A stretch of DNA of 64,000 nucleotides, from contig NZ_VLPK01000001.1 of assembly GCF_007558865.1 (NCBI RefSeq), positions 1,302,001-1,366,000 of the forward strand, read 5' to 3'. Both the position numbers and the translations under genes were made by a program. A model generated the notes under the pieces. That model saw only the letters and a program-made list of their open reading frames with translations, had not been told where the DNA came from and did not search any database. This stretch comes from Mucilaginibacter corticis (GTDB lineage: Bacteria > Bacteroidota > Bacteroidia > Sphingobacteriales > Sphingobacteriaceae). Shown piece after piece: positions 8,916 to 17,369 of the stretch (the stretch's first letter is position 1; every line of letters begins with the position of its first letter).

Positions 8916-10076
8916 TTACTTAAACGAGATCAAAGTCTCCGGCAAGGCTTCTACCTTTTCGCAGCAAAGCTGTTCCATGGCTTGTTTAAACTGTGTTTTA
9001 AGCACCGCGATGGTATGGTCGCCGCCTTTTTTTCCTAATGCAGATACCCCGTACATAAACGGACGGCCCATAAATGTAAATTTGGCACCGCAAGCCATTG
9101 CACGTGCAATGTCCGGTCCGGAACGTACGCCGCCATCCATCATAATGGTTAGTTTGTCGCTGTATTTGGCGGCAAGGGTATGCAATGAGCGCACAGACGA
9201 TTCGCCTGCGTCGATCTGCCTGCCGCCGTGGTTTGATACAATGATACCATCCGCGCCAAGCGCTAAAGTTTTTTCCATATCCTGCTCGCTTACCACGCCT
9301 TTTAGCACCAGTTTACCTTTCCATTGATCGCGGATGGCGGCGATCTTGTCCACATCCACACGCTTATCAAACGACGCGTTCATGAACTGGCCCAGTTGGC
9401 CCATGTTAAGGCTTTTGTCCATGTACTTTTTTAACGTGGCAAATTCAGGGATGCCATGTTGTAGAGTAGACAAAGACCAGGCCGGCCTGATACATGACTG
9501 GAATATGTTGTTGATATTCATTTTTGGCGGCATAGATAAACCTGCCTTGATCTCGCGGTACCTGATGCCGAACGAAGGGACATCCACCAATACTACCAGC
9601 ACCTTGCAATCAACGTCTCTCAACCTTTGTAAGATATCGTCGCGCATGGTGGTTTTAGCGGGGTGATACAACTGGTACCAGAATTTACCTTCAGATACTT
9701 CGGCAATGCGCTCTATGCTGCTGGTTGATACCGTGCTCAATATGTAAGGTATGTTATGCTTTAAAGCAGCTTTAGCCAGTATTTCTGGCGAGTTTGGCCA
9801 CATCAGTCCCTGCAAGCCGATAGGCGCAATACCAAACGGCGCGTCATAACGGTGGCCAAATAATTCGGCACTGGTATCAACACCTTCATATTTTTTTAAA
9901 TATTGCGGCATCAGGGTGATGTCATTAAAATCGGTTTCGTTCTTTAAAAGGTTCACCTCTTCGTTGCATCCGCCCTCCAAATAATCAAACGCGAATTTTG
10001 GGATCCGTTTTTTAGCTTTTTTCTTCAGATCGCCTATAGATGGATATCTTGGGTCGTAACTTAATAGATCAGACAT
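8916..10076 (-). CDS. FMN-dependent alpha-hydroxy-acid dehydrogenase (L-lactate dehydrogenase-like)
   Basis: TIM-barrel flavoenzyme of the glycolate oxidase / lactate dehydrogenase (LldD) family, oxidising an L-2-hydroxy acid to the keto acid. Key residues are visible: Lys259 (LVLKGV, binds FMN N1), catalytic His283 and Arg286 in SNHGGRQ, and the phosphate-binding MMDGGVRSGPDIARAMACGA. The N-terminus has FDYLEGGCNEE and APFGIAPIGLQGLMWP. 386 residues is the usual length, and with no membrane segment it should be cytosolic or peripheral. An AraC gene is divergent across 215 bp, a common layout for a substrate-responsive regulator and its target. Lactate is the likeliest substrate, but glycolate or mandelate cannot be excluded. 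Confidence 0.92.
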   Translation of the reverse strand: MSDLLSYDPRYPSIGDLKKKAKKRIPKFAFDYLEGGCNEEVNLLKNETDFNDITLMPQYLKKYEGVDTSAELFGHRYDAPFGIAPIGLQGLMWPNSPEILAKAALKHNIPYILSTVSTSSIERIAEVSEGKFWYQLYHPAKTTMRDDILQRLRDVDCKVLVVLVDVPSFGIRYREIKAGLSMPPKMNINNIFQSCIRPAWSLSTLQHGIPEFATLKKYMDKSLNMGQLGQFMNASFDKRVDVDKIAAIRDQWKGKLVLKGVVSEQDMEKTLALGADGIIVSNHGGRQIDAGESSVRSLHTLAAKYSDKLTIMMDGGVRSGPDIARAMACGAKFTFMGRPFMYGVSALGKKGGDHTIAVLKTQFKQAMEQLCCEKVEALPETLISFK

Positions 10077-10291
10077 ATTATTATCCTTATTGAGTAATTA
10101 TATTTAACAATTGGTTTACACGAAGGTAGGCGTACATTAATTATTTGGTTAGTATAAAACTTACCTTAATTGGTACTTTCCGTACATTCGCTTAAAAGAA
10201 TAGATAAACCTACTATAAATTGATCATTAATATTAAGATTTTTTAGCAGGCAAACACAGCATTAAGTCGAAAAACATAATAAATATAGTTC

Positions 10292-11173
10292 ATGATACCT
10301 ATTTATGATATTAAAGATTTTTCGCCCTACTATGCTAAAGAACAGCAGTTTGTAATTGTTCCGTTTGAAAACCTGAACCGACCCGCGCCGTTTGTATGGC
10401 CACATAAACATAGCTTTTACGAGATACTGTGGATTCGTAAAGGTATTGCCAAACACTTTGTAGACAACCAGGAGCTCGACTTGTCAACTGATACCATTTA
10501 TTTCATGTCGCCGGGGCAGGCGCATCATTTTGAAAAGTATGAAGCGGTAAAGGGTGACAGCATTATGTTTACCGAAGAGTTTTTTATCCTGAATTTTACC
10601 AATAAAGAAGCGCTACAACAGCTTTCGTTTTTAAACGATAGCTACCGCAGCCCCAATATAAAACTGGACAGCCCGACAAAAGATGTTTTGGAGCCACTGC
10701 TAAAATTGTTGTATGCAGAATTTAACCGGACCGATTATTCAAAGCTGGCCATCAGCTCTATGTTGTACGTATTTTTAAATTGCCTGCAAAGGGTTTATTT
10801 AACGCAGGATAATAACAGTCATTTACCGTCAAACCATACCGCCATTTTCAATAATTTTAAGCGGATACTGGAGCAACATTACAAAGCGCAAAAGAAACTG
10901 TCATTCTACGCGGACGAGCTTTTTATAACACCGCATTATTTAAATGAAGTTGTAAAAAACGTAGCCGGTAAAACGGCGAGCGAGTTTGTGCAGGACCGTT
11001 TACTGCTTGAAGCCAAACGAATGCTGGTGCAAAGCCACCACCAGATAGGACAAATAGCCGACGAGTTGGGATTTAAAGATTTCTCTTATTTTTCTCGCCA
11101 CTTTAAAAAGCATAACAAACTAAGCCCCGAGCAATACCGGAATAAAATGCATGAGAAGCATGGATTAGGTTAG
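10292..11173 (+). CDS. AraC family transcriptional regulator, divergent from the hydroxyacid dehydrogenase
   Basis: 293-residue AraC/XylS regulator. The N-terminal half is a cupin-like sensor (PHKHSFYEILWIRKGIAKHF, then YFMSPGQAHHFE). The C-terminal half (about 195-290) is the double helix-turn-helix, with ITPHYLNEVVKNVAGKTASE and the second signature IGQIADELGFKDFSYFSRHF plus KLSPEQYR. It is transcribed away from the FMN dehydrogenase across a shared 215-bp promoter region, so control of that gene and of itself is a reasonable inference. The inducer is not predictable. The small secreted thioredoxin-like gene follows after about 45 bp in the same direction. Confidence 0.92.
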   Translation: MIPIYDIKDFSPYYAKEQQFVIVPFENLNRPAPFVWPHKHSFYEILWIRKGIAKHFVDNQELDLSTDTIYFMSPGQAHHFEKYEAVKGDSIMFTEEFFILNFTNKEALQQLSFLNDSYRSPNIKLDSPTKDVLEPLLKLLYAEFNRTDYSKLAISSMLYVFLNCLQRVYLTQDNNSHLPSNHTAIFNNFKRILEQHYKAQKKLSFYADELFITPHYLNEVVKNVAGKTASEFVQDRLLLEAKRMLVQSHHQIGQIADELGFKDFSYFSRHFKKHNKLSPEQYRNKMHEKHGLG

Positions 11174-11218
11174 GCGATTTGTATATTTATACAACCATTG
11201 TAAGCCTATTCCAGTACT

Positions 11219-13121
11219 ATGAAACCTATTCTTTTAGTAGTCGCAGCGTTTGCATTTTTGTCGGTTAGCGTATTTGCACAGCAGTATGACGGCATAAAAT
11301 TAAGCACAGATAAACCCGAAGCAGGCCAAAAGATCAGTTTTGTATATACCGGTATTTTCGCAAAGAAAATATATCCTCAAATAACTTTATATTATGAGTG
11401 TAAGGGAGGCATCAATGGGGGCTGGAAGTGCCTTGACATAAAACATAACGGCGCACAAATTGAAGGATCATTTACTCTTCCTGACTCTACACTGGCGTTT
11501 AGTTTAAAACCTGACAATAATCTCGCGTCTAAGGAAATTTTTATTTTCAATGTTTTTAAAAATGGTAAAGAAGCAAAGGGCGCTTTAATTGCTTCAGCAA
11601 TGCTCTATACCTGCGGTATATATGATAACAGAAAATTATAAAAAGGCCTATGACCTTTATAACCAGGATTTTTTAAACTACCCTGATCTTAAGCCTAAAA
11701 ACCTGCTTAGTTACTATCAATCTGTTTATAGCCCTTTTCTAAATCCAATCCCGGCAATTAGTGATGAATTTGAAAAAACCTGGACAGACTCATTGGCTAA
11801 TGGAAAAAGCGAACTGTTTCTCAACCACCTGGCACTGCTTAAAATGCGGCCGGGTAATTCTTCAGATCCTGAACTGATAAAAAAGGAGATAATAGCAAAA
11901 TATCCTAATGGCGACTTTGCTTATAATGATGATGTTAAAGATCTATCAGCTAAAATTAAAAGCGGAGATTTTGCTACCAGGCTTACTGCTATTGAGATAA
12001 AATATGGATCGCTGGTTAAAAAAGGATCATTAGATCCTGTTTATTCCGAGCTTGGGAAAAAGCAGTTTGTGGCAAACAATATAGATGGTGCGGAGGAATA
12101 TCTGTTAAAGATCCGATCTAAACAAACACAAAAACAGTTATATCTATTCGCGGCCAATCTTTATCTAAATAATAACCGGGATTTACAAAAAGCTGAAGAA
12201 TTTATACAGCAAGCCATTGCATTGGTAAAATTTGATAAGCAGCCTTATTACGTTTTCGATAACAAAAGTTGGCAAAAATCAATTGGTGGTTTTCGCGGCG
12301 ATTACCTGGATATTTCCGCGCAGATCCAATATCGCTTAGGGAATAAGGAGGAAGCTATTATTCGACTTAAAGAAGCGCTGCAGATCAATGATTATAACGA
12401 AAAGATCAAAGAGCATTACATTCAATATTTATCAGAAGCCGGTATGACGAAAGAGGCACTTGCAACTGCGTCAGATTATATAATTAACGAAAAAGAAACC
12501 GAGGCAATACATAGACAAACATTGCAGGAAGCATTTGTAAAAGACAAAGGAAGCTTGGCAGGTTACGATGTATATTATAATGACTTACTAAAAGAGGCTG
12601 AAAAACAATATACTATACCCGAATACAGTAAACTTAATGCACCTGCCGTTGATTTTACCTTAAAAGCACTTGATGGCAATATGGTTTCCTTGTCGTCTTT
12701 TAAAGGCAAAACTGTCGTGCTTTATTTTTTCTCTTCAGATTTTGTCGATAGCCTATTAAGTGCTTCAATTGTTGGTTTTAACCAATTTGTAAAAGCAAAT
12801 AAGGATGAGAACACTGTTTTTTTGGCAATAAATGAAACTGCTGTTTCAGACGCTGACGAGGCAAACGGCAAGCCTTTACGCATACAAAAGCTTAATGAAT
12901 ATATGGCGGCAAATAAATTTAGTTTTAAAGTTTTGCTGGACGATTTTAAACCAAATCCAATACCTAACAGGGGCAATTATTATGTTGTGGCAGATGACTA
13001 CAGCGCTAACGGCGGTGGTCAGCTTTATGTGATCGATAAAAATGGGGTGGTAAAATATAAATCATTTGTGTATCCGTCACTAACAAGGGCGTTAGCCGCC
13101 TCATCAAAATTGGTAAAGTAA
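11219..13121 (+). pseudogene. Secreted TPR/thioredoxin-fold protein, split by a +1 frameshift
   Basis: Two reading frames together spell one periplasmic protein. Frame one (11219-11641) gives a signal peptide (FAFLSVSVFAQ) and an Ig-like beta domain, then stops after MLYTCGIYDNRKL. Frame two carries on from about 11622 with MITENYKKAYDLYNQDFLNY and runs to 13121, giving TPR-like helices (about 190-290 of that frame) and a C-terminal thioredoxin/Redoxin fold (PAVDFTLKALDGNMVSLSSF). The break lies between about 11600 and 11640; one extra base, or two missing, would explain it. The redox site is also gone: where TlpA-like proteins have WCxxC this reads LYFFSSDFVDSL. It could be a recent pseudogene or a sequencing error. 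Independent translation of the second half from a TTG at 11589 seems unlikely, as it would lack export. Confidence 0.75.
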
Positions 13122-13138
13122 ATATAACCCAGCATACT

Positions 13139-13179
13139 TTTGTCCATGTACTGACGCCCTTTGTCCATGTTTTTACGCC
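13139..13179 (+). promoter_or_regulatory. Two 20-bp direct repeats, candidate AraC-family operator
   Basis: Copies at 13139-13158 and 13160-13179 start TTTGTCCATGT and end ACGCC. They match at 17 of 20 positions and are spaced exactly 21 bp, two helical turns, as expected for AraC-family half sites on one face. They lie 55 bp before the AhpD-like gene, in a run that ends with an AraC gene (14276). Confidence 0.6.
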
Positions 13180-13233
13180 GGGCTGCGATGCAATTTTGTG
13201 TTGTCAATGTCGACAAAATAAAATCATACAAAA

Positions 13234-13788
13234 ATGCAACGCTTAATCGCACTCGATCCGGAAACAACCACCGGAAAATCTAAAGAACTTTTTAACGCTA
13301 TCCAAAGCAAATTAGGGATGGTACCAAATATGATGCGCACGATGGGCAATTCGCAGGCTGTATTAAATGGTTACCTGTCATTAAATGCTGCCCTGTCTGA
13401 AAGCAGACTTGGCGCAAAGTTGGGCGAATTGATAGCGCTTACAGTTGCCAATGCAAACAGCTGCGACTACTGTAATGCTGCACACAGTTTTATAGGCGAG
13501 AAACTGGTACATATTGACGCCGAGGCTATAAATGATGCAAGATCAGGAAAATCAAATAACCCTAAAATTCAGGCAGCACTTGATTTTTCAAGGATTCTTA
13601 TTGATAAAAAAGGTGAGGTTAGCCAAGCGGATATAGACGCCGTAAAAGACGCCGGTTATGATGATGGCGCAATTGCAGAGATCATTGCTCATGTAAGTCT
13701 AAATATTTTTACCAATTACTTTAACAAGGCAGCTAAGGTTTTGGTAGATTTTCCGCAAGTTGAGCTGGTTGAAGCCGCCGTTATTTGA
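13234..13788 (+). CDS. Carboxymuconolactone decarboxylase / AhpD-like protein
   Basis: All-helical protein of the CMD/AhpD family. The redox motif CDYCNAAH (Cys77, Cys80, His84) is intact, as in AhpD-type peroxidase partners that use a CxxC-H site. Flanking sequence (LGELIALTVANANSCDYC and ALDFSRILIDKKGEVSQADI) is typical of the larger peroxidase-related subgroup. 184 residues with no signal peptide, so cytosolic. It leads a probable three-gene unit with an NTF2-like protein and an AraC regulator, and tandem direct repeats sit just upstream. This layout suggests an inducible response to an oxidant or aromatic compound, but the inducer is inference. Confidence 0.9.
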   Translation: MQRLIALDPETTTGKSKELFNAIQSKLGMVPNMMRTMGNSQAVLNGYLSLNAALSESRLGAKLGELIALTVANANSCDYCNAAHSFIGEKLVHIDAEAINDARSGKSNNPKIQAALDFSRILIDKKGEVSQADIDAVKDAGYDDGAIAEIIAHVSLNIFTNYFNKAAKVLVDFPQVELVEAAVI

Positions 13789-13851
13789 CATTATAATTAA
13801 ATGATAACAGGGTGGATGAGGTATCTTTATCCATCCTTTAAATTTAAACCT

Positions 13852-14265
13852 ATGGAACAGAAACCACCATTCCCGCCCTTTAATTTTGACACAGCCACGC
13901 AAAAAGTACAGATGGCCGAAGACGCATGGAACACACGCGACCCTGAAAAGGTGTGCCTTGCATACACAATTGATACCGAGTGGTGCAACCGTACAGAATT
14001 TATTAATGGCCGCGAAGAAGTTAAAGCTTTCCTGACCAGGAAATGGGAAAAGGAGCTTGATTACAAACTGAAAAAAGAACTCTGGGGCTTTCGTGAAAAC
14101 CGTATGGCAGTTCGTTTTGAATACGAGTGGCATGATCATAACGGGCAATGGTATTGCAGCTACGGTAATGAACTTTGGGAGTTTGATGAAAATGGCCTGA
14201 TGCGTAAACGCTACGCCAGTATCAACGACCTGGAGATATCTGAATCACAAAGAAAACTTTTATAA
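13852..14265 (+). CDS. NTF2-like (SnoaL-fold, DUF1348-type) protein
   Basis: Small cone-shaped NTF2-like protein, 137 residues from the ATG at 13852 ([20 protein letters not shown]). An upstream in-frame ATG at 13801 would add a 17-residue tail that does not look like the family, so the shorter form is preferred. The body carries the DUF1348-like pattern [58 protein letters not shown] and a C-terminal [12 protein letters not shown]. No enzyme activity is established for the group. It sits between the AhpD-like gene and the AraC gene, about 60 bp from the first and 10 bp from the second, so co-transcription is likely. Confidence 0.85.
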   Translation: MEQKPPFPPFNFDTATQKVQMAEDAWNTRDPEKVCLAYTIDTEWCNRTEFINGREEVKAFLTRKWEKELDYKLKKELWGFRENRMAVRFEYEWHDHNGQWYCSYGNELWEFDENGLMRKRYASINDLEISESQRKLL

Positions 14266-14275
14266 TACTACTGTA

Positions 14276-15154
14276 TTGACGGCGCAAACGGAATTTACGC
14301 TTACAAACCCGCAAACTAAAGACCTTGCCTTTAAAGTATTTGAGTTTGATGATGAAAAATACTTTAACAGACAACGGGTTTATAATTATTACTCTATACT
14401 ATTGGTAACAGAAGGTAAGGGCAAATTAGAGGCCGACTTTTCTGAATATCAGTTTTTGGAAAATGCTTTAATGTGCTTTTCGGTTTACCAGCCTTTCGTA
14501 ATACACCCTGAAGATGTATTTAAAGGCGTATTGATCAATTTCCATCCTGACTTTTTCTGTATCCATAAGCACCAGCAAGAAGTAGCTTGTAATGGCGTGC
14601 TTTTTAACAATATTTATGAGCCCCCGCTAATACAATTAGGCAGTCTTGAGATGGATGAACTTTTATCGGTTGTGGCGAAACTAAAAATTGAAATGCAAAA
14701 CCCCGTGCTGGCGCAGTATGAATTAATGGTGGCATATTTAAAGATATTTCTCATCAATGCATCGAGATTAAAAATACAGCGACAGCCGGTTAATGAACAA
14801 AAATATGAACAGGATGAGCCGTTTATTTTAAAAACGCTCAAAGACGCTATTGAAGAGCATTATCGTACCAAACATAGTGCCGGCTATTATGCGCAGTTGT
14901 TGAATATCACTACCAAGGCCTTAAACAGGTTAAGCAAAACACACTTTAAGCGTACCCTGACGGCGCTTATTGCCGAGCGACTCATCATTGAAGCTAAAAG
15001 AGAGTTATACTTAACTTCAAAACCTGTAAAAAGAATAGCGTACGAATTAGGCTTTGAGGATGAGTTTTATTTCAGCCGCTTTTTTAAAAATAACGCAGAG
15101 GTTTCGCCTCAATTATACCGGACAACCGTTGGGTTTGCAAAAGGAGAATTGTAG
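14276..15154 (+). CDS. AraC family transcriptional regulator
   Basis: 292-residue AraC-type regulator with a TTG start; no upstream ATG or GTG is available in this frame. The N-terminal cupin-like domain includes NYYSILLVTEGKGKLEADF and a basic/aromatic core (LINFHPDFFCIHKHQQE). The C-terminal DNA-binding domain (about 185-285) has YYAQLLNITTKALNRLSKTH and the second helix-turn-helix VKRIAYELGFEDEFYFSRFF. It overlaps no gene but starts 10 bp after the NTF2-like gene, so it may autoregulate the unit through the direct repeats at 13139-13179. Its gene ends 36 bp from the end of the convergent esterase lipoprotein, with no hairpin between. Confidence 0.9.
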   Translation: MTAQTEFTLTNPQTKDLAFKVFEFDDEKYFNRQRVYNYYSILLVTEGKGKLEADFSEYQFLENALMCFSVYQPFVIHPEDVFKGVLINFHPDFFCIHKHQQEVACNGVLFNNIYEPPLIQLGSLEMDELLSVVAKLKIEMQNPVLAQYELMVAYLKIFLINASRLKIQRQPVNEQKYEQDEPFILKTLKDAIEEHYRTKHSAGYYAQLLNITTKALNRLSKTHFKRTLTALIAERLIIEAKRELYLTSKPVKRIAYELGFEDEFYFSRFFKNNAEVSPQLYRTTVGFAKGEL

Positions 15155-15190
15155 GATTGCACTGCCTTGATTGAACGTAAGCAAAAGTGT

Positions 15191-16456
15191 TTATTTTACC
15201 AAAACGTCAAACTGGTAACACCAGTTATTTAGCGGATACACTTTTTTAAGTATGGTCACTTTTAGCGTATCGCCCTGCGAGTCGCGAAGATTACCTCTCG
15301 GGCCATGTTTGTAACCGCTTTTGTTAATCATACCATTTACAGCGTATCTTACCTTACATCCGTGCGGTGATTTTTTGCACACCAATTTAACCTCGTCATT
15401 TTTCAGGATCACTTTTTGCAGGATGTTGGTGTTTGAGGAGTCGATAACGCTAAACCCGTAATTGCCCGGATTTACCACAGCTACAGTATCAAACACCAGC
15501 GGTGGGCTGGGTACGTTGAGTTTAACAATTGCGGTATCGCCGGCTACGCTAAATTTAGTGGGAGTTACGCCATTGCTGGTTTTTGATTCAAACAACCTTA
15601 CAACCGACAAACCGGCCAGGTAACCTAACCTTTTTTGGGAGATACCGTCAATATGCACCCGCTCACGGGCAAAAGAATAAGGATATGTAGGCCCACTTGC
15701 CATAAACAACGAGTCGTTTTCAATCAGTTCCAACTGTGCTTCAGGCACCTGTGTATCTTTGCTGTCAAAGCTGTTTGCGTTAAATCCTTTGGCAAGTGTT
15801 AAACAGTTGGTTTGGTAGCAAATACAAACAACGTCATGTTTTTGCCCGGTAATGGCCTTTATATCTTTGTCAATATCTGTTTGAAAAGTCTTCAGATCCT
15901 TTTTGTAGTTGGTTGATTTTTTCCAGGTGATATCGTCTTCGCCCTGCATCCAGCAAATGGCGGGTACCACAAAATCCCAGCCATTGCTTTTTGCTTTGTC
16001 ATAAGCGCCTTTCAGTTCATCTAAAAACTTTTTGTAGGCAGGGTCACCCTTGTCCATGTCAACAATACTGGTAGAGCCACGGCCCCCCGGAAAAGTACAA
16101 AGTATTACGCTATCACCATATCCCTTCTTTTGGAAATAGTCAGTCACCACTTCAGCCATCCCGTAAATTGACAGTTCAAAAGCCCTGTGCCTGTCGTGTG
16201 TGACTTTCTTTAGCCATTGTTTAAACGGCGTGTCTGATAAATATCCAAACTCTTCATCAAGATTTTGAGTTACAACAAGGTGGTGTGTTTTTTTAGTTAA
16301 TGAATCAAAATCTGTTATCCTGATTGCCTCTTCGCCTAAAGCCAGGCTTTGGCCGTAAACGGGTATGGCAATAACTGTTTTTTTCTTGCCTGAAGATGTA
16401 CAGCCAACAAAGGCAAATACAATTAACAGAAGAATAAACCAGTTACTATTTTTCAT
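15191..16456 (-). CDS. SASA/SGNH-type carbohydrate esterase lipoprotein, last gene of the FkbH-MBOAT operon
   Basis: 421-residue lipoprotein: the signal peptide ends in the lipobox FVGC (Cys19). The catalytic part resembles the sialate O-acetylesterase (SASA/DUF303) type of SGNH hydrolase: PVYGQSLALG with nucleophile Ser37, FPGGRGSTSIVDM, AICWMQGEDD, and a late ERVHIDG that supplies the Asp/His-type end of the triad. A beta-rich C-terminal domain (about 305-421) follows. It would remove acyl esters from a sugar polymer at the outer membrane or in the periplasm. Its ATG overlaps the stop of the SGNH gene (TGATG), so it belongs to the same operon as the MBOAT transferase. That makes it either a tailoring or a reversing enzyme for the group added by that system, or a second transferase-like partner. 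The substrate is not known. Confidence 0.75.
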   Translation of the reverse strand: MKNSNWFILLLIVFAFVGCTSSGKKKTVIAIPVYGQSLALGEEAIRITDFDSLTKKTHHLVVTQNLDEEFGYLSDTPFKQWLKKVTHDRHRAFELSIYGMAEVVTDYFQKKGYGDSVILCTFPGGRGSTSIVDMDKGDPAYKKFLDELKGAYDKAKSNGWDFVVPAICWMQGEDDITWKKSTNYKKDLKTFQTDIDKDIKAITGQKHDVVCICYQTNCLTLAKGFNANSFDSKDTQVPEAQLELIENDSLFMASGPTYPYSFARERVHIDGISQKRLGYLAGLSVVRLFESKTSNGVTPTKFSVAGDTAIVKLNVPSPPLVFDTVAVVNPGNYGFSVIDSSNTNILQKVILKNDEVKLVCKKSPHGCKVRYAVNGMINKSGYKHGPRGNLRDSQGDTLKVTILKKVYPLNNWCYQFDVLVK

Positions 16457-17364
16457 CAGTTCTTGATATATTTTTTCAATTCGGATGCAACTATGGCTGA
16501 GTACTTTTTGGCCCCGGTTTCGTTAAGGTGGCCAAAATCATAATAGACCTCCGGATGCCCGGTAAATCCTGCCAAATTATAATGATTTATAAAAGGTATG
16601 TTATTCTTTTTTGCCATGCTATCAGGAATATCCACCATATGGTTTTTTTCGACCGCGTAGAAAGGCGAAAACAGGAAGATCAACTGGATGTGCTTCTCTT
16701 TACATTTATCAATAAATGCCTGTAGGTAGTGTACTTTTGCGGTATCAATGCCAAACGGAAATCTCTCCGGCGTGGTCTTAAAGGTGGTGTCTAATTTGCC
16801 GTATAAAGGCTTAAAACCTTTGTCAGAAGCAAGTGAACGCGTGCTTACATTACCGGCAACAATGTTGGCAAATTGGCTGTTGTAACGATATAGCTCAGAA
16901 AGCTCACTTTTATAATATAAGCCTGCCACTTTTAACATATCGTCACAACCCGGGCTTACGTTAATGTAAGGTGTAAGGCTACCCACTGTAGCTGTCTGCG
17001 AGAAAGGTGTTGCCAGGTAATCTATGGGGTGTACTTCCAGGCAAATGGTTTTGGGCGTATATCTTGCCAGGATATTGCATAAAAACCCGTATTGAAAATA
17101 AATGTTGTGCATACCCCATAACCCGGCATTGTATACGCCGGTTTTTAAAGTATCCTCAATTACAGATGGTACATAGTGATGGTGACATCTCGAACTTCCC
17201 ATAAAAATCACGGGATCATTCATTTTGTAGGTTACCGTATTCAGTTTATATTCGTCTGTAGTGGTAGTGGTTTTGAAAAATATTTTTACAACAACAGAAA
17301 AGGCGCGGTCGGCAACCAGCGTTATAATTAGTATGATAAGAACTCTTGTTAAAAACTTTTTCAT
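16456..17364 (-). CDS. Membrane-anchored SGNH-fold protein, partner of the MBOAT transferase (DltD/AlgJ-like role)
   Basis: 302 residues with one N-terminal membrane helix (about 5-25) and a periplasmic domain. An SGNH-like fold is suggested by PVIFMGSSRCHHHY (Ser57/58 as block I) and the C-terminal YYDFGHLNETGAKKYS (Asp276 and His279 as the DxxH of block V). YNAGLWGMHN may be block II. This is the layout of DltD, AlgJ/AlgX and PatB, which take an acyl group delivered through an MBOAT channel and pass it to a polymer. The gene starts 5 bp after the MBOAT gene and overlaps the next esterase by one base. The HHH after GSSR is unusual. The transferred group and acceptor are unknown. Confidence 0.75.
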   Translation of the reverse strand: MKKFLTRVLIILIITLVADRAFSVVVKIFFKTTTTTDEYKLNTVTYKMNDPVIFMGSSRCHHHYVPSVIEDTLKTGVYNAGLWGMHNIYFQYGFLCNILARYTPKTICLEVHPIDYLATPFSQTATVGSLTPYINVSPGCDDMLKVAGLYYKSELSELYRYNSQFANIVAGNVSTRSLASDKGFKPLYGKLDTTFKTTPERFPFGIDTAKVHYLQAFIDKCKEKHIQLIFLFSPFYAVEKNHMVDIPDSMAKKNNIPFINHYNLAGFTGHPEVYYDFGHLNETGAKKYSAIVASELKKYIKN

Positions 17365-17369
17365 CCCGG

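Noticed and set aside
10132..10188. Two copies of CGTACATT 50 bp apart between the hydroxyacid dehydrogenase and AraC genes
   Set aside because: Eight bases are too short to call an operator without comparison to other sites.
13699..14148. 149-codon minus-strand ORF over the AhpD and NTF2-like genes
   Set aside because: Overlaps two well-supported genes on the other strand and shows no family features.
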